Assembly: GCF_013359935.1 (NCBI RefSeq)
Contig: NZ_JABMCB010000202.1
Location: forward strand, 310,001 to 374,000
Reading direction: 5' to 3'
Length of the DNA: 64,000 bases
Source of the DNA: Paenibacillus xylanilyticus
GTDB taxonomy: Bacteria > Bacillota > Bacilli > Paenibacillales > Paenibacillaceae
Part shown: positions 35,437 through 44,072 of the stretch, piece after piece
Numbering within the stretch: position 1 is the first letter of the stretch
Layout of the letters: each line of letters starts with the position of its first letter
Made by a program: the position numbers and the translations under genes
The notes under the pieces: model-generated
Told to the model about the DNA's origin: nothing
The model's database searches: none
The model's input: the letters and a program-made list of their open reading frames with translations, nothing else

Positions 35437-36384
35437 ATGAAGATTCTCATCGTTGGCTATTTTAGCGAGACCTCAAAATCAAATATTGCAAGGTGTTTTC
35501 CGCAAGACTGGAACGTTGTAGTTGTCCCGCCCGGAAAAGAAATGCTGCATCATATTGAAGATTGCGAGGTAATCATCCCTGAACATATTAAAGTGGATCA
35601 CAGCCTGCTTTCTATCGCAAAAAATTTAAAATTGGTACAGACGGGTGCAGGATTTGATAATGTAGATGTCCCTGCCTGTACACAGCACGGCATTTGGGTG
35701 GCCAATGCTGCAGGAGTGAATGCGCAGGCAGTGGCCGAACACGTAATGGCAATGATATTGTCTTATTATAAAAACATACCGTTTCTTGATAATTTTATGA
35801 AAAACAAGATGGATGAAAATCAATTGGACTATACAGGGAGTGAATTAAAGGGCAAAACGATTGGGATAATCGGTTTGGGCGCGATCGGAAAAAAAGTAGC
35901 TGCGTTTTGCAAGGTTTTTGATATGAATGTCCTGGCTTATGCGAGAAATGCCATTGTACAATCGGACGATTTTGTGAAAATGACGGATTTCGATACGCTT
36001 GTAAGCACATCGGACATCGTCAGTGTACATATACCCTTGAATCAGCAAACCAAACAGCTCATCAACAAAGCAGCATTCAAGAAAATGAAGAATACCACTC
36101 TTTTTATCAATACAGCCCGCGGCGGGATTGTCAACGAAAGAGACTTGATTGATGCATTAAAAAACGGGGATATTGCTGGCGCATGCCTGGATGTGTTTGA
36201 AACTGAACCGCTTCCTATGGACAGTGAGCTCCGGAATCTGGGTAATGTGATACTTACTCCCCATACAGCAGGAATGCCTGATGGTCGAAAATTCCATAAA
36301 AAAAGATATGATTTCTTTATAAAGAATATAAAACGTGTAGAAAATGGTGAAGAGCCTGAAAGCAAGCTCAATCAGTTATTATAG
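35437..36384 (+). CDS. D-isomer-specific 2-hydroxyacid dehydrogenase
   Basis: 315 residues from the ATG at 35437 (MKILIVGYFSE), with AAAGGTGG upstream. The NAD motif is GKTIGIIGLGAIGKKVAAFC. ARGGIVNERDLIDAL provides the catalytic Arg, DVFETEPLP the Glu, and LTPHTAGMP the His. VSVHIPLNQQTKQLIN is the family signature. It may be a glyoxylate/hydroxypyruvate or lactate-type enzyme; the substrate is unresolved. Divergent from the XRE gene with a 200-base gap. Confidence 0.92.
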   Translation: MKILIVGYFSETSKSNIARCFPQDWNVVVVPPGKEMLHHIEDCEVIIPEHIKVDHSLLSIAKNLKLVQTGAGFDNVDVPACTQHGIWVANAAGVNAQAVAEHVMAMILSYYKNIPFLDNFMKNKMDENQLDYTGSELKGKTIGIIGLGAIGKKVAAFCKVFDMNVLAYARNAIVQSDDFVKMTDFDTLVSTSDIVSVHIPLNQQTKQLINKAAFKKMKNTTLFINTARGGIVNERDLIDALKNGDIAGACLDVFETEPLPMDSELRNLGNVILTPHTAGMPDGRKFHKKRYDFFIKNIKRVENGEEPESKLNQLL

Positions 36385-36446
36385 TTGCCAGATAACAGAA
36401 TCGTCTGTTTTGAAGTATATAGAGTCTGTTCTATCGAGCTGTGTCC

Positions 36447-36551
36447 GCCCCTAATCATCTGGTGAATAATGCCGGTCATGGAGAAATGATCCACTTTGCC
36501 GAAACAACAGAGGCTCCATTCGATAATAATCTAATCGAAAATGACACAATG
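36447..36551 (+). pseudogene. Internal fragment of a short-chain dehydrogenase
   Basis: In frame from 36447 the plus strand reads HLVNNAGHGEMIHFAETTEA, a clear SDR NNAG region with the following helix. Both ends are missing: no TGxxxGIG or YxxxK. About 35 codons remain, between the 2-hydroxyacid dehydrogenase and a terminator. Confidence 0.65.
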
Positions 36552-36601
36552 TTCTTGTCCCGATACAACGATTGATAACTGTATCAAGAAATCAATGCAG
36601 T

Positions 36602-36640
36602 AAAAAGACACTGATATTCTATTCATCAGTGTCTTTTTTA
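36602..36640. terminator. Bidirectional terminator
   Basis: AAAAAGACACTGAT / ATCAGTGTCTTTTTT with a 9-base loop. It can end plus-strand transcripts of the dehydrogenase and the minus-strand ABC-F transcript. Confidence 0.85.
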
Positions 36641-36708
36641 AGGCTACTTTTTCCACCAACATCATGTTTCATCGTTGATCTCAGACTAATTCACTTTAGC
36701 CCTTTCAT

Positions 36709-38448
36709 TTAAAGCAACTTTATTAGCGCTTCTAGCTCATCAACCAAAACTTTTGCAAGTTCAAAATTAGTATCTTTCAAAGCCAATTCTATTTTCATTT
36801 CAACTGATTTTTTCTTTTGTTCCGTTTCCAAATAGTCTTTATTAAAATGACTCGCATAAATCATCTCTCTAAATTCTTGCATACTCATTTTTCTAATCGT
36901 CTTATCGTCAATGATTAAAACATAATCCATACCATTTACAACAGAATAGAAATCATGAGAAATCATAAGAATTGCACCTTTATAGTCTTCAATGGCTTTC
37001 TCAAGTGCTATTTGTGTATAGGTGTCTAAATGGCTTGTCGGTTCATCCAGAAGTAATACGTTTGCTTTACTGGCAGAAACTTTAGCCAATTGAAGCATGT
37101 TTTTTTCTCCACCAGATAAAGAACCTATCTTTTGGTTAAGGATTTCTCCTTCAAAGCCATAGTTTGAAATATACGATCTAATCTCATCATACGTTTTAAA
37201 TCCGGCATCGATGAATTCATCTAGTATTGTATTGGAATCCGTTAGCATTTCGCCTTGAAGCTGAGATAAATAGGCCACTTTAACATCAGCATTTATTTCA
37301 ATTGAATCATGACTATTTTTAAAGACTTCTCGGAGTAAAGTCGTTTTCCCGGTACCGTTTGAACCGATAATGGCTACTTTATCTGCAGATTTCATCTCAA
37401 AGTTAACATTGTCTAAAAGCAACTCATCAAAGGCAACGCTATAATTGTTGACACGTACAACAGTGGTGTCTTCAATTTCATTATCCATACCAAAACTAAT
37501 ATTTGGTTGCTTAATATCAACAAATGGCTCCTTAATTCTACGTGCTTCCAATCTTTCTGTAAACTTTACTCTAGCCTTTAACGCTCTACCTCTAGCTGCT
37601 TCTGCGTTATAAGTTGCGATAGCTCTAAGATTATGAACGATGTTCTCGTTTCTCTCAATTTCTTCAGCTTCAGCGACTGTAATTTCTTGCAACTCAATTT
37701 TAGTCTGAAGTAATGAGAAGTTATAATCAATATATCGCCCGTCAAACTCTTGGATCTCCGTGTTTTCGAGGTGTATAATCTTGTTGAAACAATGATTTAA
37801 TAGATATCGGTTGTGCGTAACAACCAGCAGCATTCCCTTGTGGGAATTAATAAGATTTTTTAGCGCATTTAGGTTTTCAAAGTCTAAAAATACATCAGGT
37901 TCGTCCATAATCATCAGGTCCGGACGACTTAGCATTTCCTTCATCACTTGAATGAGTTTGAATTCCCCGCCGCTTAAGGAGGATACGTTAAGATCTCTTA
38001 GCTTCATGAGGTTTGCCAGATTTAGCTGCTTATTAATGGTGTTTTCAAAATTATCTCCGTCCATCGAATCGAATGCGTCTAAAGACAATTGAACCTTTTC
38101 CAGCAGCGCATCCATATCCGACGTGGTTTCCATTTCAGCATACATCGCTGTGATTTCATCTTGTATCTTGATAAATTCTTCTCCGATATATTCAAAAACG
38201 GTCATTTCTTTGGTTTTATCAACTTGCGAGAACTGACTCACATGCCCGATTCTGCAATCCGGGTCTATCTCTAACTTGCCCTCGAACAAATATCTTTCCG
38301 GATCCATCAGGATATCGATCAGTGTACTTTTCCCACTGCCACTTGTTCCGATAAAAGCGCAATGTTGTGCCTCTTCAAACGTAAATGAAATGTTTTTATA
38401 CAGTTCCTTTTGTGGAAATGAGAAGGATAAGTTTTCAACTTTTATCAT
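36709..38448 (-). CDS. ABC-F family ATPase (ribosome-associated type)
   Basis: 579 residues with two nucleotide-binding domains and no membrane segments. Walker A motifs are GTSGSGKST and GSNGTGKTT; signatures are SSLSGGEFK and GSLSGGEKN; Walker B are LMIMDEPDVFLD and LLLDEPTSHLD. The inter-domain linker is around residues 230-310 (RALKARVKFTERLEARR). ABC-F proteins of this length include ribosome-protection antibiotic resistance factors as well as housekeeping ones; the subgroup is not certain. A short upstream ORF and an inverted repeat at its start suggest attenuation. Confidence 0.88.
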   Translation of the reverse strand: MIKVENLSFSFPQKELYKNISFTFEEAQHCAFIGTSGSGKSTLIDILMDPERYLFEGKLEIDPDCRIGHVSQFSQVDKTKEMTVFEYIGEEFIKIQDEITAMYAEMETTSDMDALLEKVQLSLDAFDSMDGDNFENTINKQLNLANLMKLRDLNVSSLSGGEFKLIQVMKEMLSRPDLMIMDEPDVFLDFENLNALKNLINSHKGMLLVVTHNRYLLNHCFNKIIHLENTEIQEFDGRYIDYNFSLLQTKIELQEITVAEAEEIERNENIVHNLRAIATYNAEAARGRALKARVKFTERLEARRIKEPFVDIKQPNISFGMDNEIEDTTVVRVNNYSVAFDELLLDNVNFEMKSADKVAIIGSNGTGKTTLLREVFKNSHDSIEINADVKVAYLSQLQGEMLTDSNTILDEFIDAGFKTYDEIRSYISNYGFEGEILNQKIGSLSGGEKNMLQLAKVSASKANVLLLDEPTSHLDTYTQIALEKAIEDYKGAILMISHDFYSVVNGMDYVLIIDDKTIRKMSMQEFREMIYASHFNKDYLETEQKKKSVEMKIELALKDTNFELAKVLVDELEALIKLL

Positions 38449-38452
38449 AGTG

Positions 38453-38506
38453 TTACCTTTCTTTATAACTAAAATGGTGACTATTATTAAATGTATTGTC
38501 GAACAT
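38453..38506 (-). CDS. Possible 17-residue leader peptide of the ABC-F gene
   Basis: The minus strand reads MFDNTFNNSHHFSYKER and a TAA that overlaps the ABC-F ribosome binding region (AAAGGTAACACTATG), four bases before its ATG. The 8-base inverted repeat AGTGTTAC (minus strand, 38519-38526) / GTAACACT (38449-38456) could hide the ABC-F site. The leader has only a weak ribosome binding site. A weak candidate promoter (TTGTAC at 38538-38543) would start transcription after the 5' arm, which weakens the hairpin model. Confidence 0.4.
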   Translation of the reverse strand: MFDNTFNNSHHFSYKER

Positions 38507-38622
38507 AGACTTTTAGAGTAACACTGTTTACCACCAAGTACAATCCATTTGTAGCCCTTACCCTCACTTCGAATTAATGCTTAATCGGTAATGGGAGCAT
38601 GTTTAGTCCCTCGACACTCTAC

Positions 38623-38662
38623 AAAAAAGCCGAATGGATCGTTCTCATCCACTCAGCTCTTA
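38623..38662 (-). terminator. Terminator of the giant secreted enzyme gene
   Basis: On the minus strand AGCTGAGTGGAT / ATCCATTCGGCTTTTTT forms a stem followed by T6. It lies about 90 bases after the stop at 38751 and before the ABC-F leader. Confidence 0.75.
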
Positions 38663-38750
38663 GGGTAAATTTGACAAAAATTTGTATAACATCACTTACC
38701 GCTGTTCCACTTCCATTCATATATTCACCGGGATATTGATAAATGCCAGG

Positions 38751-41700
38751 TCATTCGGAAAGTGTCGGTAGATCTGGCTCCTCATTTGCAAGCAGCTCCG
38801 AATCATCGGAATGCCGTTCGAACTTCACTGCGTCAACCCTCGTATAGATCATATCGGCAGGAAGCGTTGGCGGGTCCACCGTTGTAGGAGTAACTCTGGT
38901 TAACCGAACATACTCACTGCCGTCCCCCGTAAAGTCGAACGTCCCTAGATCAACCCAACCCGATGGGCCGACCGTTGCATCGATATAGGTGACCTCGGTA
39001 CCCGTCTTATGCTTCACTTCCACTTTGACATTGTTATCGTTTGCCGTCGTATGGACGAGCTTGTAGATGGAGACGGTATATTTCCCCTCTGGAAACTCGC
39101 CTTTCCACGTTGCTGATGAGCCTTGAACTGTAGAGTAACGGGACTTAACCCCAATCTTGTATCCGGCTAAATTGCTTTGGCTCCAAGACCCTTCTGTGGT
39201 GTATAACCCGGTTGTATTTGTACTGTCCACGATAACTGTTAGGTCCTTAATCGTGATGTTCAAAGGCGGCGTTGTTAAGGTCACTCCGTCCATCGTTACA
39301 GTTGCCCACACCTCAATGTGATCCGTTGCCCCATCGAGATGCAGAAGAGTCAACAATCCGCTGCTGTCCACTTCAGCCAGATCCGTACGATCTACGTAAT
39401 ACTGCACATTGGCCTGGGTTAGATCACCGATCAAACCGTTATCCAAATAACCGGTTACGCTCAGTTGCGCGGTTTGAGTCATCTGCAGTTCGTTCCGATC
39501 GGACAGGATCACAGCAGACTCCAATTGCGGTATCCTGTTTGGGTCCACCCACATGATTGCATCGGCAACGACTCTGGACTTGTTGGCCTTATTGGTTAGT
39601 TCCACGTACCCGCTATCGCCTGCAGCAAAAGGATAATCCCCTAGGTGCACCCAAGTTCCATTCGCCGTTGTCGCATCAACAGTAACCGTATCGGAGCCTC
39701 CGCTATAATGAACGGTAAATGAGGTATTCGTTGCCCAATTTTCACTCGCAGCGGTGATTTGCGGAAGCTTGTAATACACACTATAAGTTACGCTTTCCGG
39801 GAGATCAGGCCGCCATCTCATTTTGCTTGTCGCTGTGCCAGTCGTAGATTTGGCATACACATAGTTATCGTAGTAATAGTCGTTCGCCGTGGTATCCCTT
39901 ATCCAGACGCCCTCTGTCTCCGCTTCCGTATTATCCATAATGATGGATGAACTCTCCTGCCAGTCGGGCTGGACTGGAGTTTCCGTTACCTGATCAGGCA
40001 GATAAAGTGTCCGCTTGCGGGTCTGTTTCCCCTCCGATTCCACGTAATACGTGAAAGTTTGGGATAAATCATCCACTCGTATCGACCATTCCATCGGGTA
40101 TATCGTATCTGGGATGGTTGTATACGTAGCCCCACCATCCAATGAATAGTGGATTGTCGCTGGTTTTGTCGTTTTGGCCTGCACATAAGCATCATAGACC
40201 GTTTCGTCAGGCTTAACGATCAGCATGCCTTTAACCGCATCAATTGGACTGTGGGTATCAAAGAAATAGCTTGCATCCGATGGTTCTGCCGTTCTGACCT
40301 GATGCAGCGGCACATCAATATCGAGTCCCTCTACAATGATCGCGGTGATGCCCTTGCCTGAAACCGTGGCTTGAATAATTCCACCACTCATAACTGCTTG
40401 TTCTGGTGTACCATTGTCGCGGATGATCGTTACGGTGTAATCCTGTGCCGGGTTGAACCCAATAATTTGTTCATTCAATTCAATTGGAGTCTGAACTTCA
40501 TCTGAAGATGCGTTACTTAATCCGATGTAGAATTTATCGCCGCTCTCACCCGTTATCCAATTCAATTGAGGATGATTGGTCTTAATAATCCCCTTGGGCA
40601 TCCAAAGCCAAACGTCGGAATTACCATAAAATTGATCTGGTTTATTCCCATAGAGATGATATTTGAACCATAAAAAATTCGTTTCAAATACGGAAGGAAA
40701 TGCAATGCTCCCGTTCGATTTCAATGATTGTTCGCTGATCAAATAATCCATCGTTTGCCCGAGCTGCCCCGGTATATGGTGATAATAGATGGATGTTGCA
40801 CCGCTAGGGCCTTCCAGAGGAAAATCCGGTTCAAGTTGGCTAACGGCGAAGCCTTTATAGTAATAACCTGGATAACTGGAATATCGTCCAATCACCGCAT
40901 TATGAGCAATATCCTGCAGCAGTTTATCCCCTGTATAGAGCGACAATCTCAGCATGAAAGGAGCTTCCTGAGCATTCATCCGATAATAGCCGGTTGTACT
41001 GCCTGCTTCAAACGTCAATCCGTTCGGTGAAACTAGCCAACGCTCCGCTTGAACCCCTCCGGCGATATCTTCTGGAAGCTTGAGTCTAGGATATTGAAAT
41101 TTACCACTTTCCGGCCAATGGAACGACTCCGCGTAATTATATGTCTCCGGCTGAGGAATCGTAACGTTACCTTCAGGAACTGGACGAGCAACAAACATGG
41201 TTGCATACCGTTTGGCTTCCTTATAGGCAGCATTCAAGTATTTGGGATCCTGAGTTTCCTCATATAGTTCCAAAATCTCCATCCAGAGCTTGCTATAATA
41301 ATAAATGAACTCATTTTTACTCACATCGACGGATGAGGGCGTATCGATATGTTGCAAGATATAACTATCGGCTGCATCCTTGGCAGCCTGCAAATACTGC
41401 GCTTCTCCCGTCATCCGATACATCATCAGAGGCTGAATGACAGGGCCCCGATCTTTCTGGTCAGGATCTCGCACGAGGTACTCTTCCTGTGCCAGCGCTC
41501 CAATTCCTGCCGAGGTGCCCATCATCTGGTTGACAGCGGCTACGCTTGAAACATCGAATGGCAGTGTAGCCATTTTCCATAACGAAGGTACGCCATATAC
41601 TTTCTTCTGCGTCGGCGACCAACCGATACCATTTCGCGATACGCCATACTGGACGGACGGCAGTGCTCTCGTATCGTATAGCTGGTCATCCCCCGTTAAA

Positions 41701-43814
41701 TAGTAAGCTCCCAAAAGAACCGCATTCGAGCTTGTTCGAACGCTATCCTCGTTTTCGATATCAATAAAGCCCTTGGCACGGCTCCACCACCCGCTGGGTG
41801 AAGGCACATAATCAACAGAGTCGTCCCCTTGCGGCTCAATCTTAAGCAGATCGATCATATTGAACATTGCGTCAGTAAGCGACTGATGGGACACATTTTC
41901 GCGGTATGCTGAATAACCGTACTCATTGCGAAGAATATCCACGTAGGACTCATACAGATTGCTTTTTTGAACGATTAGCCCCATATGAAATTGATAAGTG
42001 CTTTCTGCGGTCATTTGCGAATAAGTCCCTAATTGAGGCGCATACAGGATGGGCTGCACGCTGCCTTCGTTGTTGACAAGGCTCATGCCGAGCCGTTGTT
42101 TTGTAACGCCTCCCGTCGGTTCAAACTCAACCGGAAGCTCTGTCGAAGGTACAAATACCCCATACGTCAACGGATTCCCTGAACCATCATTCTTCTCAAC
42201 CAGACTCATCGGAGCGCTCAGTTCCCTCAAACTTGTTGATTCTACGGTACCTACCATTTTGGCATGCGACCTGAATCCATTTAACACTTCATTGATGCCG
42301 GAGACTACCTCTGTTGTGAAGGACTGATATCCAATCACATAGTTGCCGTCGCGGCGAGGTGTAAAAGCATAGGAAACATCTGGTTTATCCCCTGCCATGG
42401 ACCAGTTCACTTCAAAATCGTAATCACTCTCATGCGAGGAATCTGTTAATACCGCCGTGTGGTTGTCGGGAAAAGTGATCCCGTCAAATGTAATCCAGCG
42501 TTTGTTCATCGTATCGTAGTAATTGGTTCGACTGCCCGCATTCCCATCCAATAAAACCCATTGCTCCTCAAGTCTTTCCGAAACATTATTGATGGGCGTC
42601 CAGTTTCCCGTCTCCGTGTTCTTGTAGAACATGTCACGAACGATGGATTTGCCTCCATCCCATGCTGCCTCATAGAAGGTCGCTTTATAGTTATCATTTT
42701 CGATGCTGCCTTTTTCCGTGTAACTGAGATTGGTTAATGTGCGGCTCCGCAGCGGGGGCAACGGCGGTGCCTGCTGCCGGATATTTCCTTCGAACTTGAC
42801 TGCATCAGCCCGAGTAATAATTGTACCCGTAGTAGGTTGGGTTCGAGTCAGCCTGACAAATTCGCTATCATCACCACTGAACTCATACTCCCCCAAATCA
42901 ACCCATCCGACCGATGGACCTGACGAAGGTCTAAGGTCCATAAACTTCACATCCGTAATCCCGTTATGAACAATCTCAATCTTCACATTACTATCTGCTT
43001 TATCCGCCCAATCCAGCTTATAGAACGATATTCTCGCCGTCCCTGCTTCCAGGCGTGGATTCCATGTGATGCTTCTATTTACGGCGTCTGTATATTTGGA
43101 GCTGGAATTATTGTAACCCTTCACTCCCGCACTTGTGCTCCAATAAGGAGCGGAAAATCCGTTATTAGCGTTGCCGGAATCAACCGTGACGACATGATCA
43201 ATCGTGAGGCTCCCATCATCAATGATGATCGTCTTATGTGGCTCTTTCTGCCTTATATTCCCTTCGAACTTGACCGCATCAGCGCGCGTAAGGATCGTGT
43301 TCGTCGTGCTGGTAGACCGAGTCAATCGAACGAATTCTTCACCAACTCCGGAAAAATAGTACTCTCCCAAATCAACCCATCCCGCTGGAGCGTCAACTGA
43401 AGGTCTCAGATCCATAAAGACTACATCCGTTGTTCCATTATGAACAATTTCAATTTTCACATTACTATCTGCCTTATCCGCCCAATCCAGCTTATAAAAC
43501 GATATTTTCGCCGTTCCTGCTTCCAAACGTGGATTCCATGTTATTGTTTTGCCCACAGTACTCGTATATGCGGAGCTGGAATGATCATACCCCTTTACCC
43601 CTGTGCTTGTGGTCCAATTTGGAGCCGAATATCCATTGTTCTCGTTAACCGCATCAGGTGTCACAACATCATTGATCGTGATACTCCCGTCATCGATGAT
43701 AATCGTCTGATAAGGTAAGGTCTCCGCATAAGCGGTCCTTATTCCGATCAGGCTGAAAGGAACTCCTATCGTCAACATGAAAACGATGAAGAAAAACAGC
43801 TTCCTTTTGACCAT
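38751..43814 (-). CDS. Giant secreted multidomain glycan-active protein, catalytic family unrecognised
   Basis: About 1687 residues from the ATG at 43814 (GTG at 43823 is an alternative). The signal peptide ends near TAYA-E. Residues ~37-350 are two nearly identical ~158-residue golvesin C-like beta domains (TIIIDDGSITINDVV; SFYKLDWADKADSNVKIEIV). Then a beta-rich segment (~360-620) and an all-helical region ~640-1080 (AKGFIDIENEDSVRTSSNAV, GLTFEAGSTTGYYRMNAQEA) that looks like an (alpha/alpha) toroid of lyases or glucuronyl hydrolases. After that comes another beta region, two more golvesin-like domains (~1290-1420 and ~1530-1665) and an Ig-like stretch between. No known catalytic motif was identified. 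It has its own promoter region with a motif shared with the transporter operon. Confidence 0.75.
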   Translation of the reverse strand: MVKRKLFFFIVFMLTIGVPFSLIGIRTAYAETLPYQTIIIDDGSITINDVVTPDAVNENNGYSAPNWTTSTGVKGYDHSSSAYTSTVGKTITWNPRLEAGTAKISFYKLDWADKADSNVKIEIVHNGTTDVVFMDLRPSVDAPAGWVDLGEYYFSGVGEEFVRLTRSTSTTNTILTRADAVKFEGNIRQKEPHKTIIIDDGSLTIDHVVTVDSGNANNGFSAPYWSTSAGVKGYNNSSSKYTDAVNRSITWNPRLEAGTARISFYKLDWADKADSNVKIEIVHNGITDVKFMDLRPSSGPSVGWVDLGEYEFSGDDSEFVRLTRTQPTTGTIITRADAVKFEGNIRQQAPPLPPLRSRTLTNLSYTEKGSIENDNYKATFYEAAWDGGKSIVRDMFYKNTETGNWTPINNVSERLEEQWVLLDGNAGSRTNYYDTMNKRWITFDGITFPDNHTAVLTDSSHESDYDFEVNWSMAGDKPDVSYAFTPRRDGNYVIGYQSFTTEVVSGINEVLNGFRSHAKMVGTVESTSLRELSAPMSLVEKNDGSGNPLTYGVFVPSTELPVEFEPTGGVTKQRLGMSLVNNEGSVQPILYAPQLGTYSQMTAESTYQFHMGLIVQKSNLYESYVDILRNEYGYSAYRENVSHQSLTDAMFNMIDLLKIEPQGDDSVDYVPSPSGWWSRAKGFIDIENEDSVRTSSNAVLLGAYYLTGDDQLYDTRALPSVQYGVSRNGIGWSPTQKKVYGVPSLWKMATLPFDVSSVAAVNQMMGTSAGIGALAQEEYLVRDPDQKDRGPVIQPLMMYRMTGEAQYLQAAKDAADSYILQHIDTPSSVDVSKNEFIYYYSKLWMEILELYEETQDPKYLNAAYKEAKRYATMFVARPVPEGNVTIPQPETYNYAESFHWPESGKFQYPRLKLPEDIAGGVQAERWLVSPNGLTFEAGSTTGYYRMNAQEAPFMLRLSLYTGDKLLQDIAHNAVIGRYSSYPGYYYKGFAVSQLEPDFPLEGPSGATSIYYHHIPGQLGQTMDYLISEQSLKSNGSIAFPSVFETNFLWFKYHLYGNKPDQFYGNSDVWLWMPKGIIKTNHPQLNWITGESGDKFYIGLSNASSDEVQTPIELNEQIIGFNPAQDYTVTIIRDNGTPEQAVMSGGIIQATVSGKGITAIIVEGLDIDVPLHQVRTAEPSDASYFFDTHSPIDAVKGMLIVKPDETVYDAYVQAKTTKPATIHYSLDGGATYTTIPDTIYPMEWSIRVDDLSQTFTYYVESEGKQTRKRTLYLPDQVTETPVQPDWQESSSIIMDNTEAETEGVWIRDTTANDYYYDNYVYAKSTTGTATSKMRWRPDLPESVTYSVYYKLPQITAASENWATNTSFTVHYSGGSDTVTVDATTANGTWVHLGDYPFAAGDSGYVELTNKANKSRVVADAIMWVDPNRIPQLESAVILSDRNELQMTQTAQLSVTGYLDNGLIGDLTQANVQYYVDRTDLAEVDSSGLLTLLHLDGATDHIEVWATVTMDGVTLTTPPLNITIKDLTVIVDSTNTTGLYTTEGSWSQSNLAGYKIGVKSRYSTVQGSSATWKGEFPEGKYTVSIYKLVHTTANDNNVKVEVKHKTGTEVTYIDATVGPSGWVDLGTFDFTGDGSEYVRLTRVTPTTVDPPTLPADMIYTRVDAVKFERHSDDSELLANEEPDLPTLSE
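42780..43720 (-). repeat. Tandem 474-base coding duplication
   Basis: The two N-terminal golvesin-like domains are encoded by a diverged tandem repeat with a 474-base (158-codon) period; for example TATCTGCTTTATCCGCCCA near 42992 and TATCTGCCTTATCCGCCCA at 43466. Differences scattered through both copies show it is real and not an assembly duplicate. Confidence 0.8.
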
Positions 43815-43952
43815 ACAACTCACAGCCTCTCTTGTAATGATAACGCCTCCAAAATAATAGTGCCCTTTGCTCGCATGATCCTAAAAGAACAGTTTTATCC
43901 TTCTGGCAAGTCTTGCTCTGTCGTTTGTATCATAGCATGGCACATCACTGTG

Positions 43953-43994
43953 AAATTTCTATCATTTTAAGCATTTCTTATACGATTTTAAGCA
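43953..43994 (-). promoter_or_regulatory. Shared 42-base regulatory motif, copy upstream of the giant gene
   Basis: Read on the minus strand it is TTGCTTAAAATCGTATAAGA followed by AATGCTTAAAATGATAGAAATT. It matches the motif at 54611-54652 at 34 of 42 positions without gaps. Both contain AGAAAT twice with an 18-base period. It lies 139 bases upstream of the start codon, after the terminator of the SGNH gene. Confidence 0.65.
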
Positions 43995-44051
43995 AAAAAA
44001 GAAACCTGCATCCTAATTTGATTGCCAAATTGCAGTCAGATAAGATGTAGG
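43993..44051 (-). terminator. Terminator after the SGNH hydrolase gene
   Basis: On the minus strand ACCTACATC / GATGCAGGT form the base of a long hairpin with an inner CAATTTGGCAATCAAATT element, followed by TTTCTTTTTTT. It separates the SGNH gene from the giant enzyme's own promoter. Confidence 0.65.
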
Positions 44052-44072
44052 TCTTCCAAGTGTAACAATCAA

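Noticed and set aside
38515..38543. Promoter TTGTAC-17-TACTCT for the ABC-F gene
   Set aside because: The -10 is poor; it is mentioned only as a caveat because it would remove the 5' arm of the proposed hairpin.
42780..43720. Assembly artefact explaining the 474-base duplication
   Set aside because: The two copies differ at many scattered positions and in length of linkers, as expected for real diverged repeats.
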